DNA of 33,322 nucleotides. It comes from Jiella soli (lineage in GTDB: Bacteria > Pseudomonadota > Alphaproteobacteria > Rhizobiales > Rhizobiaceae). Shown here one piece after another: positions 1 to 10,951 of the stretch. The notes beneath the pieces are model-generated. The model did not search any database. It saw only the letters and a program-made list of their open reading frames with translations, and was not told where the DNA came from. How positions within the stretch are numbered: position 1 is the first letter of the stretch; each line of letters begins with the position of its first letter. Both the position numbers and the translations under genes were made by a program. Where the stretch lies: NCBI RefSeq assembly GCF_020615385.1, contig NZ_JAJAVB010000028.1, forward strand, positions 1-33,322, in the 5' to 3' direction.

Positions 1-1
1 C

Positions 2-325
2 CGAGGCGGTTGGACCTGGTACACCGGCGCCGCCGGCTGGATGTATCGCGCCGGCGTCGAAGGTATTCTCGGCATCCGCAAAGACGGCGAATTCCTGACC
101 ATCGCACCGCGCATTCCCCAGGCATGGCCGGGCTTTTCGGCGACGATCCGGATCGACGACACGTGTTACCGCGTGAGCGTGGACAATCGCGATGTCTCGG
201 GATCGACGGTCGTCCGCGCAGTGCTGGATGGCGTCGATGCGCCAGTGGAAGACGGCGCGCTCCGCGTCCGGATCGACGGCGCCGAGCATGCTCTGACCAT
301 CAGCCTGGCGACCTTGCCGGCTTAG
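2..325 (+). CDS. Cyclic beta-1,2-glucan synthase (NdvB/ChvB type), C-terminal fragment
   Basis: Only the last 107 residues lie in the window; the gene enters from the left in frame 2. The visible start of the fragment reads GGWTWYTGAAGWMYR, followed by GVEGILGIRK, which is the strongly conserved end of the catalytic GH94 (glycosyltransferase 36) phosphorylase-like domain that ends cyclic beta-1,2-glucan synthases. These very large inner-membrane proteins make periplasmic cyclic glucans that matter for osmotic adaptation and host contact in rhizobia and brucellae. After the motif comes a short beta-rich tail (residues of the type FSATIRIDDTCYRVSV) and a TAG stop at 323-325. A smaller GH94 enzyme such as a cellobiose phosphorylase cannot be fully excluded from this fragment, but the WTWYTGAAGWMYR motif with the ILGIRK continuation fits the glucan synthase family best. 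No terminator is obvious after the stop. Confidence 0.8.
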   Translation, partial: RGGWTWYTGAAGWMYRAGVEGILGIRKDGEFLTIAPRIPQAWPGFSATIRIDDTCYRVSVDNRDVSGSTVVRAVLDGVDAPVEDGALRVRIDGAEHALTISLATLPA

Positions 326-1459
326 ACTCCCGCCTTGCCGCCTCCACGAACCGCCATCTGCGAGCTCAAGTACCTTTTTCGCCTAGGTCACCTTCGTTGT
401 ATTCGTTGGTAAAGATCCCCTTTCAGCCCTCTTAACTCTTCAATTGGGCTGTAGGAGATGGCTGCTCATGGGAAGCTCTAGTTTGATCACTAATCAATGT
501 CCGCCATGGGCGCCGTTCAGATCGTCCGAAACCGGCAGGAGCAGGCCGAAAGCTGCCTCTCCGCTTCTGCAGCGCCTTTGCGGACAGCTGCCGTACTGCT
601 CACGACCCTTCTTTGACGTCGGTGGTGCCATGGCGAATGACCCGAACCGGTGTTGATCGGACGGACCGGTGTCGGGAAAGCGGGTGGCAATAACTGCCAT
701 GGCAGACACCATCAGCTCTCCCGATTGGGATCAAGCATCGACGCCGACGCTTGGCCGAGCCTTCATACGACCCTGCTTGCTCTAAGCAGTTCCTTGAACA
801 GTTCGCCTCGGCCACCCCTGACTGCCGGGATACCGACTGGTCTGGAGTGGGCAAGCCGGCTTGCGACGGCGCTTCTCACCGCCGAGTGTCGATGACGGGT
901 CAAGGCCGCGCGCTCTGCTCCGATATCTCGAGGTGAGTGAACGAGGTGTCGGGCGAGCCAGCCAACTCGAGATAAATTCCTTGGACGCGTTCCGAACGAA
1001 GCGGCGACCGTCACTTCACATCCGATTCAGTGATCGAAAGACGTGCCCCAGCGATGCGACGGAAGTGGTCGGGCGAGCGCGAAGATCGGGCCGCGTCGCC
1101 GGGCCGGCGACCGTCCGCGTACCAAGACGCAGCCGCGCACTGGCTGGCACCGAGCCGGGCCCCCTACTGCGTCCGTCGATCGCGCGTTGCGCTCGGCTTC
1201 CTTGGGGCCCGGCACGCGCCCCTTGGCCACGACATGCTCGACGGAGGCGTCGGTCCACCGGTCGAAGGCGGCGATCGCCTATTCGCCATGACGTCTTCTT
1301 CCTGCTTGGCTTGAGACGAACCTATGGCGACGCCCGGCGACGACCCGCACCGATCACGCACAACATGCTTGGCTGGCAATGCGGCAGGGCGAACGGGAAC
1401 GCCCTCGGCGCGCCGGAACGTTCAGGTTCGAAGATGAAGACAACGATCGAGGTTTTGCG
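326..1459. other. 1.1 kb stretch without a recognisable gene
   Basis: Several open frames cross this stretch on both strands, but their translations are rich in Arg, Pro and Ser, lack any family motif I recognise, and overlap each other as expected for non-coding high-GC DNA. A 9-base inverted repeat (tatctcgag at 924-932 and ctcgagata at 966-974, 33-base spacer) is present but has no evident role. The base composition is slightly less GC-rich at 330-500 than in the flanking genes. Together with the broken genes just downstream this looks like decayed or accessory DNA between the glucan synthase gene and the respiratory operon. Confidence 0.5.
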
Positions 1460-1861
1460 ATGCGACACTCCCAGTTGATCCTGAAGAACCTCAGACTGTG
1501 TGTGATGGACAACTCCACCGCCTTCGCCTTTTCGACGACGATCACCGGTTCCTTCGCCCTGCTGAACGCCAAGGCGCCTGCGGGCGTGCCGGAGATATTC
1601 GCCGGCGCCGCCGGCGCAGCCGCCGCTTTCATGGTGGCGGAGTGGCTGGCGCTCCTCTTTCTGCGCGACCAGCCGGACAACGAGTCCACCGGCACCCGGC
1701 TGCTCTGTCGCATGCTCAATTTCGTCTCGGTGGGTTGCGCCCTCGCGGCGGTCAGACGAGCCATACTGCGCTCGCGAACGGTAACCACAGTGTCGAGGAG
1801 CGCCTCGTCCGCTGGCTTCTCATGTGCCAGGACCGGCTGGGCAGCAATGAGGTCGACCTGA
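1460..1861 (+). pseudogene. Truncated small membrane-protein gene
   Basis: From ATG 1460 (or the internal ATG at 1505) the frame reads as a plausible membrane protein for about 100 residues: MDNSTAFAFSTTITGSFALL, then a hydrophobic Ala/Gly-rich helix (EIFAGAAGAAAAFMVAEWLALL) and a second hydrophobic stretch (MLNFVSVGCALAAV). After about base 1755 the character changes sharply to Arg/Ser/Thr-rich sequence without hydrophobic segments and stops at 1861. From about 1755 on, the sense of the DNA moves to another frame that encodes the tail of a Crp/Fnr regulator. I read this as the 5' part of a small unassigned membrane protein gene, cut in its last hydrophobic segment. The family is not one I can name. 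A short functional protein ending at 1861 is the alternative. Confidence 0.45.
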
Positions 1862-2175
1862 CGCACGAGTTCCTCAGCACGATGCTCGGCGTCCAGCGAT
1901 CGACGGTGACGCTGGCGACGCACACACTCGAAGGCGCCCATCACATCCGGGCGAGGCGCGGACGGATCGCCATCCTGGACCGCGAGGCACGGCTCGGAAT
2001 CGGGGACGGTTCCCACGGCATTGCCGAATCCGAGTACGAACGGATCATCGGATCCGTTTCGAACTTGAGTGCGTACGTGTCCAGCGTGGCTTGCGGCAAA
2101 CAGATTTTCTTGGTTCGGAGCAATGCGAAGACTTGCGCCCTCCGTCGGATCAGCAGGGATTTCGCGCGTCCGTAG
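1755..2175 (+). pseudogene. Remnant of a Crp/Fnr-family regulator (helix-turn-helix end)
   Basis: In frame 1, from about base 1783, the DNA encodes NHSVEERLVRWLLMCQDRL followed by VDLTHEFLSTMLGVQRSTVT, LEGAHHIRARRGRIAILDRE and GIAESEYERI. This is the typical C-terminal winged helix-turn-helix half of the Crp/Fnr group common in Rhizobiales (SVEERLARWLLMC, then LTHEFLA.MLGVRR..VT, then G.I...RG.I.I.D). The cyclic-nucleotide-binding N-terminal half is absent: the sequence immediately upstream belongs, in another frame, to an unrelated membrane protein. After EYERI (about base 2045) the frame continues to 2175 without recognisable similarity. No start codon with a ribosome binding site precedes the HTH part, so this is most likely a dead gene, although a free HTH domain cannot be ruled out. 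Confidence 0.65.
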
Positions 2176-2204
2176 CCCTCTCAGGCTCTGCCCCGCCTCG
2201 ATAG

Positions 2205-2220
2205 GTTTTGCCGGCAAAAC
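2205..2220. promoter_or_regulatory. Perfect 16-base palindrome upstream of actA
   Basis: The bases gttttgccggcaaaac form a perfect palindrome with no spacer, centred about 100 bases before the TTG start of actA and in the only non-coding gap in front of the twelve-gene respiratory block. A gap-free two-fold symmetric site of this length is a good candidate operator for a dimeric regulator. No matching regulator can be assigned; it is not an FNR box (TTGAT-N4-ATCAA), although both contain a TTG half. The functional role is inference from position and symmetry. Confidence 0.4.
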
Positions 2221-2313
2221 AGTCTCTAGGCGAAAGGCGGTGCGTGGCGTAGCCATCCTTGACCAGGCATTTTAAGCTTCCCGAAGCGGATCGGGGGATG
2301 AGGGGCGCTGGCA

Positions 2314-2966
2314 TTGGCACAGATCTTTTCCAGGCGTGCCGACCTCTATTTTCGCCTGGGGCTGATAGCGGTCCTCGGTTTGCCAATCGTTCTCGCGATC
2401 AGCGGCTTCGCCTACTACCGCTCCAGCTACTTCACCAAGGTCGGCGAGTACGTCGCCCAGCCGGTGCCGTTCTCGCACAAGCACCACGCCGGTGAACTCG
2501 GCATCGACTGCCGCTACTGTCACACCGGCGTCGAAAAGGCCGCCTTCGCGGGCCTGCCGCCGACCGAGACCTGCATGACCTGCCACTCGCAGCTCTGGAC
2601 CAATGCGCCGATGCTGGCGCCGGTTCGCCTCAGCCTGGCGACCGACACGCCGCTGCGCTGGCAGCGCGTCCACGACCTGCCCGACTACGTCTATTTCGAC
2701 CACTCCGTACATGTGAACAACGGCGTCGGCTGCTCGTCCTGCCACGGCAACGTGAAGTCGATGCCGCTGATGATGAAGGCCGAGCCGCTGAGCATGGGCT
2801 GGTGCCTCGACTGCCACCGCGACCCCGCCAAGAACCTGCGACGGGAGGACGAGATCTTCGACATGACCTGGCATCCCGCTGCCGACCAGGACGACAAGGG
2901 CAGGATGCTGCTCGCCCACTACGGCATCCGGCCCGACCACCTCACCGACTGCTCGGTCTGCCATCG

Positions 2967-2970
<4 letters not shown>
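2314..2970 (+). CDS. actA: Alternative complex III subunit ActA, pentaheme cytochrome c
   Basis: Membrane-anchored multiheme c-type cytochrome of the quinol:electron-acceptor oxidoreductase called alternative complex III (ACIII). The 218-residue protein has one N-terminal membrane segment (about residues 13-35) and five CxxCH heme motifs at 66-70, 87-91, 140-144, 164-168 and 213-217, the count expected for ActA. Scattered extra histidines (HKHH, FDHSVH) are the likely distal ligands. In known ACIII these hemes lead electrons from the iron-sulfur part of ActB towards ActE or the oxidase. I take the TTG at 2314 as start because the sequence MAQIFSRRADLYFRLG directly precedes the anchor as in homologues and an AGGGGC ribosome binding site lies just upstream; an ATG at 2298 is in another frame. 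The gene opens the operon and overlaps actB by four bases. Confidence 0.93.
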
Positions 2971-5929
<2,959 letters not shown>

Positions 5930-5933
<4 letters not shown>

Positions 5934-7318
5934 CGACCCGCGTCATGACCGGGGAGGAGCTGATCGCCGAGCACGGCCGGACCGCGGACGGCCTGTTGCC
6001 GGCAGAGATGCCCTACCGCACCATCACCGACGAGGTCGTGGGGGCGGTGTTTCGGCCAGCCGGGCGGATTTGGTGGTTCCTGACCGGCGCGGCCTTCCTC
6101 GGCGTCGTGGTCTTCATCATAGCAGTCACCGTGCTCCTGACCCGTGGACTTGGCATCTGGGGCGTGAACACCACGCAGGTCTGGGGCTTCGCCATCGCGA
6201 ACTACGTCTGGTGGATCGGCATCGGCAATGCCGGCACGCTGATCTCCTCGATGCTCTTATTGACGCGCCAGCGCTGGCGCGCCTCGATCAACCGCTACGC
6301 GGAGGCGATGACGCTCTTCGCCGCCGGAATCGCGGGGCTTTTCCCGATCTTCCACCTCGGCCGCCCCTGGCTCGCATACTGGCTCGCTCCCTACCCCAAC
6401 ACCATGACGCTCTGGCCGCAGTGGCGTTCGCCCCTGGTCTGGGACATGTTCGCCATCGGGAGCTACATCCTGTTCTCGATCATGTTCTGGTACACTGGCC
6501 TGATCCCCGACCTCGCGACGCTGCGCGACCGCGCCCGCGGCCGCTTCGCCAAGGTCGGCTACGGCGTCTTCGCACTCGGCTGGCAGGGCTCGTCGCGGCA
6601 GTGGAAGAACTACAACGCCTATTACTACGCGATGGCCGCGATGGGCGTGCCACTGGTCGTCTCGGTCCACTCGGTCGTCGGCCTCGACTACGCCGCGACG
6701 CTGATGCCCGGCTGGCAGGAGACGATCTTCCCGCCCTACTTCGTCGTAGGCGCGATGTTCTCGGGCTTCGCCATGGTGGTGACGCTGACGATCCCGATCC
6801 GTTGGGGCCTCGGCCTCCAGTCGGTGATCACCATCGACCATCTGGACGCCATGGCGAAGATTCTGCTCTTGGGCGCGGTCGTCATGGGCACGTCCTACGG
6901 CACGGAGTGGTTCCTCGCCTGGTATTCCGGCAACGAGATCGAGCGCGCCTTCGTCGCCTTTGAGTTCACCGGCCCCTACGCTTGGCTCTACATTACCATG
7001 CTCGTCTGCAACTGCCTGTCGCCGCAGGTCCTCTGGTTCCGACCGATGCGACGCTCGGTGGTCGTGATGTTCGTCGTCGGCGTTCTGGTCAACATCGGCA
7101 TGTGGCTTGAGCGCGTGCTGATCAACGTCAACACGCTCGCCCACGGCCACCTGCCTTCGAGCTGGACCCTCTACATCCCGACGGTCTGGGACTGGGCGAT
7201 GCTGGTCGGCAGCTTCGGGATCTTCTGCTTCCTGTTCTTCCTATTCGCCCGTTTCATTCCCGCCGCGTCAATCCACGAAATCCGCGAACTCGCCTACAAG
7301 GAAGGAGCGGCCCGTTGA
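5930..7318 (+). CDS. actC: Alternative complex III subunit ActC, NrfD-like quinol-binding membrane protein
   Basis: Polytopic inner-membrane protein of 462 residues with about ten hydrophobic segments, of the NrfD/PsrC family. In ACIII this subunit carries the quinol site and partners the iron-sulfur part of ActB. Recognisable ActC features are the N-terminal soluble part ending in EMPYRTITDEV, VWWIGIGNAGTLISSMLLLTRQ in the first helices, HLGRPWLAYWLAPYPNTM, and SVVGLDYA with the conserved SVHSVVG patch. Start ATG 5930 overlaps the actB TGA by four bases, a spacing that supports coupling. The C-terminal helices (WDWAMLVGSFGIFCFLFFLF) are followed by a short soluble tail. Confidence is high for family and for the role because of the surrounding act genes. 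Confidence 0.93.
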
Positions 7319-7845
7319 GCCTGCGACTGCTCCTCGCCGAGTTTTCGACCGCCGAGGCGCTGATCGCCGCGGCGAGAGCTGTCGCCGACGCGCACCATGG
7401 CCTTCGCTTCGAAACCTTCACGCCGTTCCCGGTCGAGGCAATCGACGAGATCCGCGGCGAACCGCCCTCGCGGGTGCGTACCGCCATGGTGATCGGCGGC
7501 TTTCTCGGCGCGGTCGCCGGTTTCGGCATGCAGTACTACTCGTCGGTCTACGCCTATCCGATCAACTCGGGCGGGCGGCCATACAATGCCTGGCCCGCCT
7601 TCATGCTCGTCACGTTCGAGTTCACCGTGCTCTTCGCCGCCCTTGCCGGATTCTTCACCATGCTGTTCGTCAACGGACTGCCGCGGCTGCATCACCCGAT
7701 CTTCGAATGGGACGGTATCGAGCGAGCCAGCGACGACCGGTTCCTCATGGAGCTCGAACTGACCGGCGACGAGGTGCAGGACGCAGCGCTTTCGCGCATC
7801 CTGCGCGGCAACGGAGCGCTCGCTATCCGGGAGCGGGTCGCATGA
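7315..7845 (+). CDS. actD: Alternative complex III subunit ActD (DUF3341)
   Basis: A 176-residue protein with an N-terminal soluble ferredoxin-like domain (LLLAEFSTAEALIAAARAV) and two membrane segments (about residues 60-80 and 98-122), the layout of DUF3341/ActD. The patch ETFTPFPVEAID near residue 40 and the ending with HHPIFEWDGIERASDDRF are typical of this family. In solved ACIII complexes ActD is an accessory subunit that packs at the membrane domain beside ActC and ActF; it binds no heme. Start is TTG 7315, overlapping the actC stop as TTGA and preceded by a good ribosome binding site (GAAGGAG at about 7301-7307). Confidence 0.9.
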   Translation: MSLRLLLAEFSTAEALIAAARAVADAHHGLRFETFTPFPVEAIDEIRGEPPSRVRTAMVIGGFLGAVAGFGMQYYSSVYAYPINSGGRPYNAWPAFMLVTFEFTVLFAALAGFFTMLFVNGLPRLHHPIFEWDGIERASDDRFLMELELTGDEVQDAALSRILRGNGALAIRERVA

Positions 7846-8444
7846 ACGACCACCTCGGCCTGCAACCTCTTCTTGCGGCGGCGGTTCTGCTCGCCGCACC
7901 CCTCGCCTTGGCGTCCTGCGGCGAGGAGATGACCAACCAGCCGAAGCTGAAGCCCTATTCCTCGGCCGATGCCTTCGACGAGAACGCCGAGGCGCGGACG
8001 GTCCCCTACGGGACTGTGGACCGAAACGCCCTGCAGCGCCTCGCCGCAGAGACGACACCCCCGAAGGTCGACGCCGACCTGCTCGCCCGTGGCAAGCAAC
8101 GTTTCGAGATCTATTGCACTCCCTGCCACGGCCTCGCCGGGCTCGGCGACGGCATCGTCGTGAAGCGCGGATTCCCACAGCCGCCCTCCTACGCCGAACC
8201 GCGGCTGCTCGCCGCCAAGGCCTCGCACTTCTATGACGTCATCACCCACGGCTGGGGCGTGATGTACTCGTACGCCGCACGCATCGACCCGCGCGACCGC
8301 TGGGCGATCGCCGCCTACATTCGAGCCCTTCAGGTCGCTCAGACCGGTGCCCCGAAGGAGACCGCGTCGGCTAAAATCGGCGAGCGGGGGTCGTCCGGCG
8401 GTAGTGGTACTGTCCCGCCGCAGGCGACGGGAGGCGCCGAATGA
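7842..8444 (+). CDS. actE: Alternative complex III subunit ActE, monoheme cytochrome c lipoprotein
   Basis: A 200-residue cytochrome c. The N-terminal hydrophobic signal ends in LALASC, so Cys26 is a probable lipid anchor. The heme motif CTPCH sits at residues 92-96, preceded by LLARGKQRFEIYC and followed by GLAGLGDG, as in ActE. A methionine in the segment GWGVMYSYAARI is the likely sixth ligand, and the domain closes with DRWAIAAYIRALQ. A low-complexity tail rich in Gly and Ser follows. In ACIII this cytochrome is the probable exit point towards the terminal oxidase. The ATG at 7842 overlaps the actD stop (ATGA); the open frame extends upstream but the lipoprotein signal fixes this start. 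Confidence 0.92.
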   Translation: MNDHLGLQPLLAAAVLLAAPLALASCGEEMTNQPKLKPYSSADAFDENAEARTVPYGTVDRNALQRLAAETTPPKVDADLLARGKQRFEIYCTPCHGLAGLGDGIVVKRGFPQPPSYAEPRLLAAKASHFYDVITHGWGVMYSYAARIDPRDRWAIAAYIRALQVAQTGAPKETASAKIGERGSSGGSGTVPPQATGGAE

Positions 8445-9535
8445 GCGTCTGGTTCCCGCGCATGTCCGGCATTTCGGGCCACCGGCGCGCTCTCGCCACT
8501 GCTGGCGCAGTGATCATCGTCCTGATCCCGCTTCTGGTCTTCTTTCCCCAGGCGGTCGCGCAGGCCTATCTCGCCGGCTGGCTCGTCCTGATCGCCGGCG
8601 GCATGGGCGCGACGGTGCTGATCCACACCTATCGGCTGACCGGGGGGCGGTGGGCCGAGGCGGCGATATTCAGCCTGCGAGCGCTCGCCGCGACCGTTCC
8701 CGTCGTTGCTCTTTGCGGGATCCTCGTGATCGCGGCGCAGCCGCTGATCTACGGCTGGGTGACGGAGGGTCTTGACGATCGTCCGCAGGTCGAGGCGCTC
8801 TACCTCAATCCTTGGCTGTTCGCGCTGCGCGCCCTTCTCATTCTTGCCGGCTGGTCGCTTATCGCGGTCCTCGCCACGACCGGACGCGGCGGTCGCCTCG
8901 TGGCCGGCCTGTCGCTCGTCTTCTATGCAGTAACCGTCAATCTTGCGGCCTTCGACTGGATCATGTCGCTCGAACCGAGGTGGAGCTCGACGACATTCGG
9001 CGCCCTCTTCGCGGTCATGCAGTTCGCCTTCGCCCTTGCGCTCCTCGCCGTCACCGACGCCACAGGACCCGGAATCGTCAGGACCGACATCGGCAAGCTG
9101 CTGATCGCGATGATCCTCGGCATTGTCTATCTCACCTTCATGCAGTTCCTGGTGCAGTGGTCGGGAAACCTGCCGGAAAAGGTCGCCTACTACGTCGATC
9201 GCGGGACATGGACCTGGGTTGCGATCCTGGTATTGGCGATCCTCGCCGGCGCGGCGATGCCGTTCGGCGTGCTGTCGCGCTCGGCCTTGCGCACCCGGCG
9301 GGGCCCGACCGCCGTCGCAGGCGCGGGCGTCCTCGCCGGGCTCGGCCTCTTCCTCCTGTGGATGACCGGCCCGGCATTCGGCGGCGCCGTCGCCGGCATT
9401 CTGGCGGGACTTGCGATCACCGTCGCGCTCCTCGCCCTCGTCGCGGTGGCACGGCCCTCGCGGTGGCACGGCGAGCCGTCGGAACGCAAGGCGGACATGC
9501 TGGCGAGGCGATCCGCGGAGGCACGCCATGTCTGA
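8441..9535 (+). CDS. actF: Alternative complex III subunit ActF, integral membrane protein
   Basis: Polytopic membrane protein of 364 residues with about ten hydrophobic helices, assigned to ActF by position (after actE), size and composition. Family-like stretches are LAGWLVLIAGGMGATVLIHTYRLTGGRW near the N-terminus, FDWIMSLEPRWSSTTFGA in the middle and MQFLVQWSGNLPEKVAYY in the second half. ActF is related to ActC at the structural level and has been proposed to take part in proton movement by the complex. Start ATG 8441 overlaps the actE stop by four bases; its end overlaps the next gene by eight bases. Confidence 0.9.
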   Translation: MSVWFPRMSGISGHRRALATAGAVIIVLIPLLVFFPQAVAQAYLAGWLVLIAGGMGATVLIHTYRLTGGRWAEAAIFSLRALAATVPVVALCGILVIAAQPLIYGWVTEGLDDRPQVEALYLNPWLFALRALLILAGWSLIAVLATTGRGGRLVAGLSLVFYAVTVNLAAFDWIMSLEPRWSSTTFGALFAVMQFAFALALLAVTDATGPGIVRTDIGKLLIAMILGIVYLTFMQFLVQWSGNLPEKVAYYVDRGTWTWVAILVLAILAGAAMPFGVLSRSALRTRRGPTAVAGAGVLAGLGLFLLWMTGPAFGGAVAGILAGLAITVALLALVAVARPSRWHGEPSERKADMLARRSAEARHV

Positions 9536-10124
9536 GGGATCCCGGGCAGGCATCCAGGAGAACCCGGAGGTCCGCGTCCTGCCGGTGGTTGCTGCCATTG
9601 GGGGCGCACTCGGCATCATCGCGCTCGTCCTCGCGATTCTCGTCTTCCTCTTCTGGATCAAGCTCGGCACGCTGCCGACGTCGATGCCCGTGCTCGGCAT
9701 CTCGAGACTCCCCGAGCCGCGGCTCCAGGCCTTTCCGCACGCCGAGCTGGAGGCGGTGGAGAAGGCTGGCAGGCGTGAACTCCACGAAGACGCCGTCGTG
9801 CCGATCGACAAGGCGATGGCGATCGTCGCCCGCCGCTCCGATCCATACGCGCCCCTGCTTTCCCGCGATGCCGTGCCCGATTCGCCGGGCTTGCGGGCTA
9901 TGACCGCGGCGATGGCCGGACCGACCGCTCCCCGCGGCGCGCCGCTGACCCCAGACCGCGGCAAGAGCGTCGGTCCGGACGACAGGGTTGCGCCACCGGC
10001 GGGTGACCGTGCCACCCCCAGGGCGCCGGGACTTGGCCGGGAGCCCCGCGTGCCGTCCGAGACGATCCGCGGCACGCCCCGCTACGTGCCGCCTGAAGGC
10101 GAGAACGGAACCGAGTTGCAATGA
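9528..10124 (+). CDS. Unassigned single-pass membrane protein of the ACIII-oxidase block
   Basis: A 198-residue protein with one long hydrophobic helix (about residues 18-45, VLPVVAAIGGALGIIALVLAILVFLFW), a soluble part of about 75 residues on the far side and a disordered tail rich in Pro, Arg and Gly. The segment ELHEDAVVPIDKAMAIVARR resembles the IPIDRAM motif of small proteins coded next to act and cytochrome genes in other bacteria. No metal or heme ligands are evident. It lies between actF and the SCO gene with overlaps of eight and four bases, so it is almost surely made together with them. Possible roles are assembly factor or small peripheral subunit; neither is shown by the sequence. 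The start ATG 9528 is chosen because it precedes the helix and overlaps the actF stop. Confidence 0.8.
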   Translation: MSEGSRAGIQENPEVRVLPVVAAIGGALGIIALVLAILVFLFWIKLGTLPTSMPVLGISRLPEPRLQAFPHAELEAVEKAGRRELHEDAVVPIDKAMAIVARRSDPYAPLLSRDAVPDSPGLRAMTAAMAGPTAPRGAPLTPDRGKSVGPDDRVAPPAGDRATPRAPGLGREPRVPSETIRGTPRYVPPEGENGTELQ

Positions 10125-10951
10125 CCCGTCTGGCTGCCCTCCTCCTAGCGCTGACGCTCCTCCCCACTCACGCAGCGCCCGCGTCTGCCGGCCTGACCCG
10201 GGACGAACTCTCCAGCGTCGGCTTCGCCGATCGGACGGGCCGACTGCTGCCTGTCGACGCCATGCTCACCGACGCGAACGGCGTGACAAGGAGCCTCGGC
10301 GAGCGGCTCGGCGGACGCGCCGCCCTCGTCGCCTTTGTCGACTATACCTGCGAGACCGTCTGCGGTGTTGCCGCCAACGCGCTCGCCGCGGCCGAGGCGA
10401 CGCTGAAGGACCGCTCGGATCTGGCCCACGCCGTCCTCGTCCTCGGCTTCGACCCACGCGACACCGGCGCCGACCAGGCGAAGTGGCTCACGGGGAACGA
10501 GGCGGCCGCGAGCCTCGGCAAGGACGCCTTTCTGCTCGCCGACGCCGAGACGACCCGCCGGCTGGTCCAGGCCGCGGGCCTGAAGACCTTCTACGATGCC
10601 GACCGCGACCAATATGCCCATCCCGCGGGCGCGCTGCTCCTCGACAACGAGGGCCGCGTCTTGCGCCCGCTCGACCTCGTCTCGCTGGAGCCCGAGACGC
10701 TTAGGCTCGCCATCGTCGACGCCTCAAACGGCGAGGCGGGCTCGCTCGTCGACCAGTTGGTCCTCAGCTGCTACGGCTGGAACGCCGAGACCGGCCGCTA
10801 CACCTCGATCGTCAACTCCACCGTACTGGTCGCCGGCTGCGGCACGGTCCTGCTGATCGCGGGGTTGCTCGCCGTCCTCCTCCTGCGGGAGCGGCGCTTC
10901 CGTGGCGGGCCTGCGGCCGGCGGCGCATCCGGAGCATCGGCCGATGGATAG
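10121..10951 (+). CDS. SCO1/SenC-family copper chaperone with C-terminal membrane anchor
   Basis: SCO proteins deliver copper to, or keep reduced, the CuA site of cytochrome c oxidase subunit II. The 276-residue protein has a cleavable-looking signal (LLALTLLPTHAAPASA), a thioredoxin-fold domain with the copper-binding pair in YTCETVC (Cys77 and Cys81) and the third ligand in YAHPAG (about His167). Unusually placed is a C-terminal membrane helix (about residues 232-256, VLVAGCGTVLLIAGLLAVLLL) followed by a basic tail; this arrangement is seen in SCO-like proteins coded in ACIII clusters. Its place directly before coxB fits CuA assembly. Overlaps: four bases with the upstream gene and eight with coxB. 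Confidence 0.92.
   Translation: MTRLAALLLALTLLPTHAAPASAGLTRDELSSVGFADRTGRLLPVDAMLTDANGVTRSLGERLGGRAALVAFVDYTCETVCGVAANALAAAEATLKDRSDLAHAVLVLGFDPRDTGADQAKWLTGNEAAASLGKDAFLLADAETTRRLVQAAGLKTFYDADRDQYAHPAGALLLDNEGRVLRPLDLVSLEPETLRLAIVDASNGEAGSLVDQLVLSCYGWNAETGRYTSIVNSTVLVAGCGTVLLIAGLLAVLLLRERRFRGGPAAGGASGASADG

Noticed and set aside
924-974. 9-base inverted repeat tatctcgag / ctcgagata as an operator or mobile end
   Set aside because: A 33-base spacer, no gene on either side that it could serve and no second copy seen; chance is likely in 33 kb.
8339-10075. 578-residue minus-strand open frame across actE-actF and the unassigned gene
   Set aside because: Low-complexity Arg/Ser/Gly translation, antisense to clear membrane proteins; no ribosome binding site or family match.
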